Shown here in pieces: positions 30,839 to 40,196 of a DNA stretch of 64,000 nucleotides (positions are counted from its first letter, which is position 1; each line of letters starts with the position of its first letter). Below the pieces are notes generated by a model. The model worked only from the letters and a program-made list of their open reading frames with translations. It was not told where the DNA came from and made no database searches. Position numbers and translations under genes: made by a program. The stretch comes from Pseudomonas asplenii (GTDB lineage Bacteria > Pseudomonadota > Gammaproteobacteria > Pseudomonadales > Pseudomonadaceae), in the NCBI RefSeq assembly GCF_001293465.1, contig NZ_JSYZ01000018.1, positions 62,001 to 126,000 on the forward strand. Direction: 5' to 3'.

Positions 30839-31885
30839 ATGCCCGCCCAACTCAAACGCCGCCTGTTCGTGTTCCTGCTGCTCGTCCTGCTGATCGCCCT
30901 GGGCTTCTTCGCCGAGTGGTTCTGGCGCGGGCGCTTTTATGAAAGCACCGACAATGCCTACGTCCAGGGCGAGATCACCCGGGTTTCCAGCCAGCTCGCG
31001 GCGCGCATCGACCAGGTGCTGGTGGCCGACAACCAGCCTGTCGAGCAAGGCCAGTTGCTGGTCCGGCTCGAAGTGGCCGACTTCCAGCTGGCGGTCGAGC
31101 GCGCCAACGCCACCCTCGCCACCCGCGAGGCCGAACGGCTGCAGGCGCAGAGCAAGCTGACCCAGCAGGCCAGCCTGATTGCCGCGGCCGATGCCCAGGT
31201 CGCCGCCAGCCAGGCCAGCCTGGGACGCTCGCAGCTCGACCTGTCGCGGGCCCAGACCCTGCGCAAGCCCGGCTACGTTTCCGAGGAGCGGGTCACCACC
31301 CTGTCCGCCGACAACCACATCGCCCGCTCCCAGGTCGCCAAGGCCCAGGCCGACCTGCAGAGCCAGCGCCAGCAGGTCAACGCCCTGACCGCCGAACTCA
31401 AGCGTCTCGACGGCCAAATCGCCAGCGCCCGCACCGAACTGGCCCAGGCCGAACTGAACCTGAGCCGCAGCGAAATCCGCGCGCCGATCAGCGGCCTGGT
31501 CGGCCAGCGCGCGGCACGCAACGGCCAGTACGTGCAGACCGGTGCCTACCTGCTGTCCATCGTTCCGGACCAGGCCATCTGGGTCCAGGCCAACTTCAAG
31601 GAAACCCAGATCGGCCACATGCACCCCGGGCAGAACGCCACGCTGCGGTTCGATGCCTATGAGGACACGCCGATCCAGGGCCGGGTCGACAGCCTGTTCG
31701 CCGCTTCCGGCGCGCAGTTCAGCCTGCTGCCGCCAGACAATGCCACCGGCAACTTCACCAAGGTGGTGCAGCGCATTCCGGTCAAGCTGGTGTTCGCCGC
31801 CGACAACCCGCTGCACGGCCTGATCCGTCCGGGCATGTCGGTCACCGTCAAGGTCGATATCCGCGATAACGGCAATGGCCGGTGA
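30839..31885 (+). CDS. HlyD/EmrA-type membrane fusion protein
   Basis: A 348-residue periplasmic adaptor. One N-terminal membrane helix (FVFLLLVLLIALGFF) is followed by STDNAYVQGEITRVSS, the usual EmrA signature, then a long alpha-helical hairpin rich in Gln/Ala and a lipoyl/beta-barrel C-terminus. It overlaps the downstream DHA2 permease by 11 bp, a standard EmrAB pair exporting drugs or hydrophobic compounds. A GTG start 18 codons upstream (30785), preceded by AAGGG, cannot be excluded. Confidence 0.88.
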   Translation: MPAQLKRRLFVFLLLVLLIALGFFAEWFWRGRFYESTDNAYVQGEITRVSSQLAARIDQVLVADNQPVEQGQLLVRLEVADFQLAVERANATLATREAERLQAQSKLTQQASLIAAADAQVAASQASLGRSQLDLSRAQTLRKPGYVSEERVTTLSADNHIARSQVAKAQADLQSQRQQVNALTAELKRLDGQIASARTELAQAELNLSRSEIRAPISGLVGQRAARNGQYVQTGAYLLSIVPDQAIWVQANFKETQIGHMHPGQNATLRFDAYEDTPIQGRVDSLFAASGAQFSLLPPDNATGNFTKVVQRIPVKLVFAADNPLHGLIRPGMSVTVKVDIRDNGNGR

Positions 31886-33425
31886 TGCCCTGATCCGCCC
31901 GGTCGGCGAACCGACCCGGCGCGACTGGATCGCGGTGATGAGCGTGATGCTCGGTGCCTTCATGGCGGTGCTCGACATCCAGATCACCAACTCCTCGCTC
32001 AAGGACATCCAGGGCGCCCTGTCGGCGACCCTGGAGGAAGGCTCGTGGATCTCCACCTCCTACCTGGTGGCGGAAATCATCATGATCCCGCTCACCGCCT
32101 GGCTGGTGCAACTGCTCTCGGCCCGGCGCCTGGCGACCTGGGTATCGCTGGGCTTCCTCGCCTCGTCGCTGTTGTGCTCGATGGCCTGGAACCTGGAGAG
32201 CATGATCGTGTTCCGTGCCATGCAGGGCTTTACCGGCGGCGCGCTGATCCCGCTGGCCTTCACCCTGACCCTGATCAAGCTGCCGGAACACCACCGCGCC
32301 AAGGGCATGGCGATGTTTGCCATGACCGCCACCTTCGCCCCGTCGATCGGCCCGACCCTGGGTGGCTGGCTGACCGAGAACTGGGGCTGGGAATACATCT
32401 TCTACATCAACATCCCGCCCGGCCTGATCATGATCGCCGGCCTGCTCTACGGTCTGGAGAAGAAGGACGCGCACTGGGAACTGCTCAAGAGCACCGACTA
32501 CGCAGGGATCGTCACACTGGGCGTCGGCCTGGGCTGCCTGCAGGTGTTCCTGGAGGAAGGGCATCGCAAGGACTGGCTGGAATCGGAGTTGATCCTGGCC
32601 CTGGGCAGCATCGCCCTGCTGAGCCTGATAACCTTCGTCATCCTGCAACTGTCCAGGCCCAACCCGCTGATCAACCTGCGCATTCTGCGCAATCGCAACT
32701 TCGGCCTGTCGAGCATTTCCAGCCTGGGCATGGGGGTCGGTCTGTACGGCTCGATCTACCTGTTGCCGCTGTACCTGGCGCAGATCCAGAACTACAACGC
32801 CCTGCAGATCGGCGAGGTGATCATGTGGATGGGCGTGCCGCAGCTGTTCCTGATTCCGCTGGTGCCCAAACTGATGAAATTCGTGTCACCGAAGATGCTC
32901 TGCGCCGTGGGTTTCGGCCTGTTCGGGCTGGCGAGTTTTTCCTCGGGGGTACTCAACCCGGACTTCGCCGGCCCGCAGTTCAACCAGATCCAGATCATCC
33001 GCGCCCTGGGCCAGCCGCTGATCATGGTGACCATCTCGCTGATCGCCACCGCCTACATCCAGCCCCAGGATGCCGGCTCGGCCTCCAGCCTGTTCAACAT
33101 CCTGCGCAACCTCGGCGGCGCCATCGGCATCGCCCTGCTCGCCACCCTGCTGGATGCACGAACCCGGGAATACTTCGACTACCTGCGCGAAGCCATCGTC
33201 CCGGCCAACCCGCAAGTGGCCGAGCGCCTGGCACTGCTGGCGCAGAAGCTGGGCAGCGATGCCGCGGCACTGGGCAAGCTCAGTGAAATCACCCACCAGC
33301 AGGCGCTGATCATGGCCTACAACGACGCCTTCCATTACGTCGGGCTGGCACTGGGCATCAGCATGCTCGCGGTGCTGCTGACCCGGGCGCTGCCGGCGGG
33401 CGTCAAGGCCGGGGAGGCGCATTGA
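31875..33425 (+). CDS. DHA2 family MFS efflux permease (EmrB-like)
   Basis: A 516-residue permease with fourteen predicted membrane helices. AVLDIQITNSSLKDIQGAL and WISTSYLVAEIIMIPL near the N-terminus are DHA2/EmrB signatures, and TFAPSIGPTLGGWLTENWGW is motif C of the antiporter group. It works with the preceding adaptor and an outer-membrane TolC-like channel encoded elsewhere. The substrate is unknown. The divergent neighbour is gltX. Confidence 0.92.
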   Translation: MAGDALIRPVGEPTRRDWIAVMSVMLGAFMAVLDIQITNSSLKDIQGALSATLEEGSWISTSYLVAEIIMIPLTAWLVQLLSARRLATWVSLGFLASSLLCSMAWNLESMIVFRAMQGFTGGALIPLAFTLTLIKLPEHHRAKGMAMFAMTATFAPSIGPTLGGWLTENWGWEYIFYINIPPGLIMIAGLLYGLEKKDAHWELLKSTDYAGIVTLGVGLGCLQVFLEEGHRKDWLESELILALGSIALLSLITFVILQLSRPNPLINLRILRNRNFGLSSISSLGMGVGLYGSIYLLPLYLAQIQNYNALQIGEVIMWMGVPQLFLIPLVPKLMKFVSPKMLCAVGFGLFGLASFSSGVLNPDFAGPQFNQIQIIRALGQPLIMVTISLIATAYIQPQDAGSASSLFNILRNLGGAIGIALLATLLDARTREYFDYLREAIVPANPQVAERLALLAQKLGSDAAALGKLSEITHQQALIMAYNDAFHYVGLALGISMLAVLLTRALPAGVKAGEAH

Positions 33426-33438
33426 GTTCAAGGGCCCC

Positions 33439-33528
33439 TTCGCGGGCAAGCCCGGCTCCTACAGGGGGAGCGTCGTACACACCATTGGCGGACACCTCAT
33501 CACTGTAGGAGCCGGGCTTGCCCGCGAA
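33439..33528. repeat. REP inverted pair after the efflux operon
   Basis: Perfect 25-bp inverted arms (33439-33463 and 33504-33528) with the core GGGCTTGCCCGCGAA lie between the convergent efflux and LysR genes. Confidence 0.9.
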
Positions 33529-33552
33529 GAAGCCAACACAATCCCGCAGTAA

Positions 33553-34452
33553 CTACAGAAGCGCCCCGCCGCGCTCGCGGATCAGCTCGATCAACGCCCG
33601 CAACCCCGCCGGCACGTGTCGGCGGCCCGGGTAGTACAGCGACAGGCCATCGAGCGCTGGTGTCCAGTCCTGCAGGACCGGGACCAGAGTCCCCGCCGCC
33701 ACATCGGCCGCCGCGTTCCACTGCGAGATAAAGGCCAGTCCCAGCCCGGCCCGCGCGGCCTCCAGGACCAGGCCCGGCTCATCCAGGGTCAGCACGCCCG
33801 GCACATCCACCTCCAGGCTCTGGCCGTGGCGCGAGAATTCCCAATGGTAGATCCGGCCGCTCGGCATGCGCAGGCGAATGCAACGATGCTGGTACAGATC
33901 GGTCGGTGTCTGCGGCAGCGGATGCCGCGCCAGATAGTCCGGGCTGCCCAGCACCAGCAGGCGCAACGGCAGACCCAGGGGAACGGCGATCATGTCCTGG
34001 GGCACACTCTCGTGCAGGCGAATGCCGGCATCGAAACCTTGCGCCACGATATCGATCAGCTTGCTCTCGGTGACGATATCCACATTCATCTGCGGATAAC
34101 GCCGCATGTATTCGATGAACAACGCCATCGCCTGGTTCGCCGCCCCCACCGACGTGTTGATGCGCAACGTCCCGCTGGGCACACCGGCATGGCTGCCGGC
34201 CTGCTCCATGGCCTGACGGATGGCCGACAGTGCCGGCGAGATGCGCTCGACGAACTGCGTCCCGGCCTCGGACAAGGCCACGCTGCGGGTCGTGCGGTTG
34301 AACAGGCGGGTGCCGAGCCGCCCCTCCAGCGCCGACACCGCATGGCTCAATGCCGAGGTCGACACGTCCAGGTCGGCGGCCGCCGCGCGAAAACTGCGGT
34401 GCCGGGCCACCGCCAGCACCGCTTCCAGTTCACTGAGCCCTGATGTGCGCAT
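33553..34452 (-). CDS. LysR family regulator (divergent from aldehyde dehydrogenase)
   Basis: A 299-residue LysR protein. The helix-turn-helix is near residues 20-40 (AAADLDVSTSALSHAVSALE), and RLFNRTTRSVALSEAG is typical of the subgroup that regulates oxidoreductase genes. It is divergent from the aldehyde dehydrogenase gene across 103 bp containing two GATTTATCCC-like repeats, so it probably controls that gene. The effector is unknown. Confidence 0.88.
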   Translation of the reverse strand: MRTSGLSELEAVLAVARHRSFRAAAADLDVSTSALSHAVSALEGRLGTRLFNRTTRSVALSEAGTQFVERISPALSAIRQAMEQAGSHAGVPSGTLRINTSVGAANQAMALFIEYMRRYPQMNVDIVTESKLIDIVAQGFDAGIRLHESVPQDMIAVPLGLPLRLLVLGSPDYLARHPLPQTPTDLYQHRCIRLRMPSGRIYHWEFSRHGQSLEVDVPGVLTLDEPGLVLEAARAGLGLAFISQWNAAADVAAGTLVPVLQDWTPALDGLSLYYPGRRHVPAGLRALIELIRERGGALL

Positions 34453-34555
34453 TATCCCAAATCACTCACCAAGTCATGCCGATTTATCCCATTTATCAGG
34501 CCAATGCTAGTCGCTTACCGTATTCGACACCACCCGAACACGCTTTGGAGCCGCC

Positions 34556-35980
34556 ATGCAACGCATTGACCAGATCTACATCAACGGCACGTTTGTCACC
34601 CCCCATGGCCAGGAATGGTTCGACCTGTTCAACCCGAGCACCGCCCGGGTCATCGGCCAGGTCCGTCTCGCCGACGAGCACGACGCCGATGCCGCCATCG
34701 CGGCCGCCAAGGCGGCCTTTCCGGCCTTCTCCCGCACCGGCAGGACCGAGCGTGTCGCCCTGCTGCTGCGCATGCATGCCGCCATCGCCGCCCGTGAAGA
34801 ACAACTCAACGAGGCGATCATCGAAGAGTACGGTGCCCCTGCCTCGCGCTCGCTGTGGATGGCCCGGCACGCGGCGAGCGTGCTGCAGGAGGCGGCCCGG
34901 GTCCTGCAGGACTATGACTTCATCCGCCAGGCCGGCAGTGCCCAGGTGAGCATGCAACCGCTCGGGGTCGCCGGCCTGATCACCCCGTGGAACAGCAACG
35001 CCGGCTTCATCTGCGGCAAGCTCGCCGCCGCCATCGCCGCCGGCTGCACGGCGGTGATCAAGCCCAGTGAAATGAGTGCCCTGCAGACCCGCATCGTCAG
35101 CGAGGCGCTGCATGAGGCCGGCCTACCGCCCGGAGTCTTCAACATCGTCACCGGGCGCGGCGAAACCGTTGGTGCGCGGCTCAGCAGCCACCCGGACGTG
35201 GCGAAGATTTCCTTTACCGGCTCGACCGCCGTCGGCAAGCACATCCTGCGCTCGGCCGCCGACAGCCTGAAACGGGTCACCCTGGAGCTGGGCGGCAAGT
35301 CACCGGTGCTGATCCTCGACGATGCCGACTTCGACCAGGCCATCCCCCTGGCCCTGCAGGCCGGCTTCATGAACAGCGGCCAGGCCTGCATCGCCGGCAC
35401 CCGGATCCTGGTACCGGAGCAACGCCTGGCCGAGGCCGAGGCGGCCGTGCTCAAGGCCATTGCCGGGATCCGTAGCGGCGATCCGCGGTCGGCGGACACC
35501 AGCATCGGGCCGATGGTCAGCGAGAAGCAGTGGCAGCGGGTGCAGCGTTACATCCGCATCGGCCTCGACAGCGGCGCGCGCCTGCTGAGCGGTGGCGAAG
35601 GCCTGCCCGAAGGTCTGGAAGCCGGCTGGTTCGTCCGGCCGACGGTGTTCAGCGCGGTGACCAACGACATGACCATTGCCCGCGAGGAAATCTTCGGGCC
35701 GGTGCTGTCGATCATCACTTACCGTGACGAGGAGGATGCCCTTCGTATCGCCAACGACACGCCCTACGGCCTGCAGGCCTATGTGCTGGGCCACGATATC
35801 GAACGGGCCCGCAAGGTTGCCGAACGGATCGAGGCCGGGCGCGTGCTGATCAATACCCTGGCCCACGAGCCGAAGGCTCCGTTCGGTGGGTTCAAGCAAT
35901 CGGGGATTGGCCGCGAGTACGGTACCTATGGAATGGAAGCCTTTCTCGAACCCAAGGCGCTGCTCGGGCTGCCTGCCTGA
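34556..35980 (+). CDS. NAD(P)-dependent aldehyde dehydrogenase
   Basis: A 474-residue ALDH-superfamily enzyme that oxidises an aldehyde to the acid. GVAGLITPWNSN is the substrate/cofactor entry motif, ELGGKSP carries the general-base Glu near residue 245, and SGQACIAGTR carries the catalytic Cys near residue 279. The C-terminal FGGFKQSGIGREYG is conserved. The substrate is not evident. It is divergent from a LysR regulator. Confidence 0.92.
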   Translation: MQRIDQIYINGTFVTPHGQEWFDLFNPSTARVIGQVRLADEHDADAAIAAAKAAFPAFSRTGRTERVALLLRMHAAIAAREEQLNEAIIEEYGAPASRSLWMARHAASVLQEAARVLQDYDFIRQAGSAQVSMQPLGVAGLITPWNSNAGFICGKLAAAIAAGCTAVIKPSEMSALQTRIVSEALHEAGLPPGVFNIVTGRGETVGARLSSHPDVAKISFTGSTAVGKHILRSAADSLKRVTLELGGKSPVLILDDADFDQAIPLALQAGFMNSGQACIAGTRILVPEQRLAEAEAAVLKAIAGIRSGDPRSADTSIGPMVSEKQWQRVQRYIRIGLDSGARLLSGGEGLPEGLEAGWFVRPTVFSAVTNDMTIAREEIFGPVLSIITYRDEEDALRIANDTPYGLQAYVLGHDIERARKVAERIEAGRVLINTLAHEPKAPFGGFKQSGIGREYGTYGMEAFLEPKALLGLPA

Positions 35981-35990
35981 AATGCGATCC

Positions 35991-36016
35991 CTGCGGGAGC
36001 GTGGCTTGCCCGCGAA
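35991..36016. repeat. Single REP-like element
   Basis: CTGCGGGAGCGTGGCTTGCC followed by CGCGAA is a solitary, slightly diverged REP unit downstream of the aldehyde dehydrogenase. Confidence 0.6.
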
Positions 36017-36155
36017 CAGGTACTCAAGCCTTGCGCAACACCCGGGAATCGCCCACAAGGACCAGGTGGCAATCAGAATCAACTGACAGGCTTGCCCCGG
36101 CGGTCCCTCGGCGTTAGGTTGGCCGACATTCACTGGCCAACGGGCGGAGAGCCGC

Positions 36156-37100
36156 ATGTCCAACGTCGTACTGGTGTTGACGGAGACCGTCACCGAATAC
36201 CTGCCGATCATCGAGCGCCATGGCTTCGAACTGATCCTCGCGCCCACCAGCGCCCTGCGCGCCGAAGCCATCGCCACCCAGGGCGCACGCATCAACGCCG
36301 TGCTGACCCGCGGCCCGCTCGGCCTGTTCGCCGATGAAATCGCCGCCCTGCCACGGCTGGAGATCATCTGCGTGATCGGCGCCGGCTATGAAAAGGTCGA
36401 CCTGCACGCGGCCAGGCAACGCGGCATCGTCGTGACCAACGGCGCCGGCGCCAATGCCTCGTCGGTGGCCGATCACGCCCTGGCCCTGCTGCTGTCGCTG
36501 GTCCGTGATATACCCAGGGCCGACGCCTCGGTACGTCGCGGCGAATGGCGCAAGCTGATGCGCCCGTCACTGGCCGGCAAGCGCCTGGGTATCCTCGGCA
36601 TGGGCGCCGTGGGCCTGGAAATTGCCCAGCGGGCCGCACGGGGTTTCGGCATGGCGGTGAGCTACCACAATCGTCGTCAGCGCGAGGCTATCGAATATGC
36701 CTACTGTGCAACGCCAGTCGAGCTGGCTGCCGCCTCGGACTTCCTGATCGTCGCCACGCCGGGCGGTGCCGCGACCAACGGCCTGATCGGCCGAAAGGAA
36801 CTCGATGCCCTCGGGCCGGACGGTTTCCTCGTCAACATCGCCCGCGCCAGCGTGGTGCTCACCGACGAACTGGTCGCCGCCCTGCAGCAGGAGCGGATCG
36901 CCGGTGCAGCGCTGGATGTCTTCGACGACGAGCCGAACGTGCCGGACGTGCTCAAGGGCTTGCCCAATGTGGTGTTGACACCCCACGTCGCCGGCCTGTC
37001 GCCGGAGGCTTCGCAGGCGACGGTCAGCCTGGTGGCGCAGAATCTGCTGGCCTATTTCTCTGGCCAGCCGGTCCTTACACCCGTTGCCCTGCCCGAGTGA
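36156..37100 (+). CDS. D-isomer-specific 2-hydroxyacid dehydrogenase
   Basis: A 314-residue enzyme reducing 2-keto acids or oxidising D-2-hydroxy acids with NAD(P). The Rossmann motif is LGILGMGAVGLEIAQRAA near residue 148. The catalytic Arg, Glu and His fall in VNIARASVV, DVFDDEPNVP and LTPHVAGLSPEA. It resembles the GhrB/hydroxypyruvate reductase group. An in-frame coding remnant follows its stop codon. Confidence 0.92.
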   Translation: MSNVVLVLTETVTEYLPIIERHGFELILAPTSALRAEAIATQGARINAVLTRGPLGLFADEIAALPRLEIICVIGAGYEKVDLHAARQRGIVVTNGAGANASSVADHALALLLSLVRDIPRADASVRRGEWRKLMRPSLAGKRLGILGMGAVGLEIAQRAARGFGMAVSYHNRRQREAIEYAYCATPVELAAASDFLIVATPGGAATNGLIGRKELDALGPDGFLVNIARASVVLTDELVAALQQERIAGAALDVFDDEPNVPDVLKGLPNVVLTPHVAGLSPEASQATVSLVAQNLLAYFSGQPVLTPVALPE

Positions 37101-37301
37101 TCGCCCCCCCTTTCCCAACGCCCCAAGATCATTCCCGGCGATGGTGTCACCGTCCATGCCAGCACCGAGGACGGCTGGGCCCAAGTCATGTACGTTGCCC
37201 GGAACGGTGAGGATTTTACCGGCTGGATCGAGGAAGACCGCCTCAAGCTCGGCGATCACCTGGGTGGCAACCTGGAGCCGGATGACGCCCTTGAGCAGTA
37301 A
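37101..37301 (+). pseudogene. 3' remnant of an SH3-domain gene
   Basis: Directly after the dehydrogenase TGA, in the same frame, 66 codons read through to TAA. They contain PGDGVTVHASTEDGWAQVMY and GEDFTGWIEEDRLKL, which look like an SH3-type (SH3b) beta-barrel. There is no usable start codon before the internal ATG at 37188 and no ribosome-binding site. It is most simply the 3' end of a decayed gene. SH3 identity is by motif impression only. Confidence 0.55.
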
Positions 37302-37408
37302 GTCTGCCCTCGGTCTGAACTTCCGTCGAGCCATACCGGTCAGCTCAGTGAGTGCCGCCACGCTGCGCAGTCAACCAAGCCTGTTCCTCGACCCGGAGTC
37401 CCGCGGCC

Positions 37409-39235
37409 ATGACCGAGCGTTCCAACGAACCCCAGAGCCCAATCGAAGCCCACGGCATCATCGGCGACAGGGGCAGCGCCGCGCTGGTCAACGACCGTGG
37501 CAGCGTCGATTTCTTCTGCTGGCCGGCCTTCGACAGCCCGGCGATCTTCTGTGCCCTGCTGGACACGCCCGACGCCGGGATCTTCCAACTGGCCCCGGAC
37601 CTGCCCGACGCACGCCGCGAGCAAATTTACCTGCCCGACACCAATATCCTGCGTACCCGCTGGCTGAGCGCCCAGGCGGTGGTGGAGATCACCGACCTGC
37701 TGCCGGTCAGCGATGACCAGGACGACCTGCCGCTGCTGATCCGCTGTGTGCGGGTGGTCAGCGGCCAGGCGACGTTCCACCTGCGCTGCGCGGTCCGCCA
37801 TGACTACGCCCGCGCCGCCACCACCGCCCGCCCCGACGGCAACGATGTCTGCTTCGATGCACCGGGCCAGCCGAGCCTGCGCCTGTGCGCCGACCAACCC
37901 TTGCAGGTGGAACGCAATGCCGCCGTCGCCAGCTTCCAACTGGGCCAGGGCCAGGAAGCCGAATTCCTTCTCGGCGCCCTCGACGACCCACGGGTCCGGC
38001 TCGGCGACAGCCAACTGGCCCTGCAGCACACCCTGACGTTCTGGCAGCACTGGATCGGCCGCTCCACCTACCGTGGCCGTTGGCGCGAAGCGGTCAACCG
38101 TTCGGCCCTGGCCCTCAAGCTGCTGACCTCGCGCAAGCACGGCGCGATCCTCGCCGCCGCGACCTTCGGCCTGCCGGAAAGCCGCGGCGGCCAACGCAAC
38201 TGGGACTATCGCTACACCTGGATCCGCGATGCCTCGTTCACCATCTACGCCTTCATGCGCCTGGGCTATGTCGAGGAGGCCAACGACTTCATGCGCTGGT
38301 TGCGCGGGCGTGTCGGCGACGGCTGCGAGCAAGCCATCAAACTCAATATCCTTTACGCCATCGACGGCACCCGGCAGTTGCCCGAAATCGAGCTGACGCA
38401 CCTGTCCGGCTACGGCGACGCGCGCCCGGTACGCATCGGCAACCAGGCCTGGGAGCAGGTCCAGCTGGATATCTTCGGCGAGCTGATGGATGCGGTGTAC
38501 CTGACCAACAAGTACGGCGAAGCGATTTCCCACCAGGACTGGCTGCGTGTCGGCCAGCTCATCGACCACGTCTGCGCCAACTGGAACAAGCCCGATGTCG
38601 GCATCTGGGAGATGCGGGGCGGCCCGCACCACTTCCTCCATTCGCGACTGATGTGCTGGGTGGCCCTGGACCGCGCCATCCGCCTGGCCTCCAAGCGTTC
38701 GCTGCCGGCGCCGTTCGCCCGCTGGGACCAGGCCCGCCAGGCCATCCACAACGATATCTGGAACAACTTCTGGAATGCCGAACGCGGACATTTCGTCCAG
38801 CACATCGGCGGCACCGGCCTGGACGGCTCGATGCTGCTGATGCCGCTGGTACGCTTCGTCGGCGCCACTGACCCGCACTGGCTGGCAACCCTGGACGCCA
38901 TCGAGAAAAGCCTGGTACGCGACGGCCTGGTGTACCGCTACCGCAACGACGACCACCCCATCGACGGCCTGCCGGGCAACGAAGGCGCCTTCGCCGCCTG
39001 CTCGTTCTGGTACGTCGAGTGCCTGGCCCGCGCCGGCCGCGTGGAGCAGGCGCACCTGGAGTTCGAACAGTTGCTGCGCTACGCCAACCCGCTGGGACTG
39101 TATGCCGAGGAATTCGATCCCCAGGCCCGGCACCTGGGCAATACGCCACAGGCCCTGACCCACCTGGCACTGATCAGCGCGGCGTGCTTTCTCGACCGCA
39201 AGCTCAGCGGCGACGTCACGCCGTGGCAGCCTTGA
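37409..39235 (+). CDS. Glycoside hydrolase family 15 protein
   Basis: A 608-residue glucoamylase/trehalase-type enzyme. The N-terminal beta-sandwich starts IEAHGIIGDRGSAALVNDRG, and SVDFFCWPAFDSPAIF is a family hallmark. The (alpha/alpha)6 barrel contains QRNWDYRYTWIRDASF near residue 270, GIWEMRG near residue 400 and LPGNEGAFAACSFWYVE near residue 520, which hold the substrate and acid/base residues. No signal peptide is seen, so it is probably a cytoplasmic trehalase or maltodextrin hydrolase. The start MTERSN follows GGAG at nine bases. Confidence 0.92.
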   Translation: MTERSNEPQSPIEAHGIIGDRGSAALVNDRGSVDFFCWPAFDSPAIFCALLDTPDAGIFQLAPDLPDARREQIYLPDTNILRTRWLSAQAVVEITDLLPVSDDQDDLPLLIRCVRVVSGQATFHLRCAVRHDYARAATTARPDGNDVCFDAPGQPSLRLCADQPLQVERNAAVASFQLGQGQEAEFLLGALDDPRVRLGDSQLALQHTLTFWQHWIGRSTYRGRWREAVNRSALALKLLTSRKHGAILAAATFGLPESRGGQRNWDYRYTWIRDASFTIYAFMRLGYVEEANDFMRWLRGRVGDGCEQAIKLNILYAIDGTRQLPEIELTHLSGYGDARPVRIGNQAWEQVQLDIFGELMDAVYLTNKYGEAISHQDWLRVGQLIDHVCANWNKPDVGIWEMRGGPHHFLHSRLMCWVALDRAIRLASKRSLPAPFARWDQARQAIHNDIWNNFWNAERGHFVQHIGGTGLDGSMLLMPLVRFVGATDPHWLATLDAIEKSLVRDGLVYRYRNDDHPIDGLPGNEGAFAACSFWYVECLARAGRVEQAHLEFEQLLRYANPLGLYAEEFDPQARHLGNTPQALTHLALISAACFLDRKLSGDVTPWQP

Positions 39236-39421
39236 GCGGCAAGGCTGGGGGCATTTGTATGAAGTTTGTAACGAAACTGAATATAGTTCATGGCCCGTCG
39301 ATACACTGGGTTGGAATTCTTTCAATCACCCGACATTCGACAGGACATTTCCCATGGTTTTCTCACCAGAAACCGGGCAGGACGCCAAGGCCGCCAGCCA
39401 CCTTAACGCTGGGGGTCGGGT

Positions 39422-39925
39422 ATGAGCGTAGGTTCGATCACCGCGTGGGCCACCGAGATGCGCTCGCGGGTCCTCAAGCAGGGTACCGCGGCGGCGGAAA
39501 AGGCCGCCAAGCAGAAGGTCAAGACCGACGAGGTGCTCAAGGACATCAAGCCGGACCCGAAGGCACTCGACACGGCCAAGATGGCCAAGGACAAGTTGCA
39601 GTCGAAATTCCAGGGCTTCGACCCGAAAGCGGTCACCCCCGAGCAGTTGTCCAAATACAGCGACATTCTCAAGGAACAGGGCCTGATCAGTGCCTCCAAG
39701 GCGAACCTGCTGTCCAGCGCCGGCACGCAGAAAAAGCCGAACGAGAAGTTCAACGCCCTGGACTATTTCGCCAACCAGATCAGCACGCTGCAGAGCGGCC
39801 CGAGCAAGAACGAGCCGTTCGCCAACGTCATGATCCCCGAGTACAAGCGGGCGATCAGCGTGATGCTCAACCTGCAACAGTTCGCCAACTCCGGCGCCAG
39901 CCTCTCCATCGACACCAAGGCCTGA
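39422..39925 (+). CDS. Hypothetical protein
   Basis: A 167-residue soluble protein rich in Lys, Ala and Gln, with no signal peptide, membrane helix or motif I recognise. The N-terminal third is probably helical (AAEKAAKQKVKTDEVLKDI). The start at 39422 follows GGGGTCGGG. Codon use resembles the neighbours, so it looks like a real gene. It lies between the GH15 gene and mntH, and nothing in its context gives a function. Confidence 0.7.
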   Translation: MSVGSITAWATEMRSRVLKQGTAAAEKAAKQKVKTDEVLKDIKPDPKALDTAKMAKDKLQSKFQGFDPKAVTPEQLSKYSDILKEQGLISASKANLLSSAGTQKKPNEKFNALDYFANQISTLQSGPSKNEPFANVMIPEYKRAISVMLNLQQFANSGASLSIDTKA

Positions 39926-40027
39926 GGGCCTTGTCTCCATCCGTGGCGCCAGGCGCCACGGGTTGCCTGCCGACAATCCCCCGCAGCTTTCGTGTACCCG
40001 TCTGCCTTCTCGCGCCGCGCCTGAAGC

Positions 40028-40069
40028 GCAAATGATCTTTATCTATCAATGCAAATGATTATTATGTAG
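40028..40069 (+). promoter_or_regulatory. Paired GCAAATGAT elements upstream of mntH
   Basis: GCAAATGAT occurs twice (40028-40036 and 40051-40059), 23 bp apart. The second copy continues as GCAAATGATTATTATGTAG, which resembles a Fur-type box (AAATGATAATNATT). A metal-responsive site is plausible upstream of a manganese transporter. The match is partial. Confidence 0.4.
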
Positions 40070-40196
40070 ATTGAAATCCGACCGATTCGCGCAAACTGGA
40101 GCACCCGCAAGATGCCAAGCACAATCAACCGGGCTTGGGCCGGAGCCTGCAAGCGTCTAAGCTGGGGACCCCATTCCTTCAGCCTTGGATCGCCGT

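Noticed and set aside
37340-39325. Long minus-strand frame opposite the GH15 gene
   Set aside because: Shadow of the GH15 gene, which has clear family motifs.
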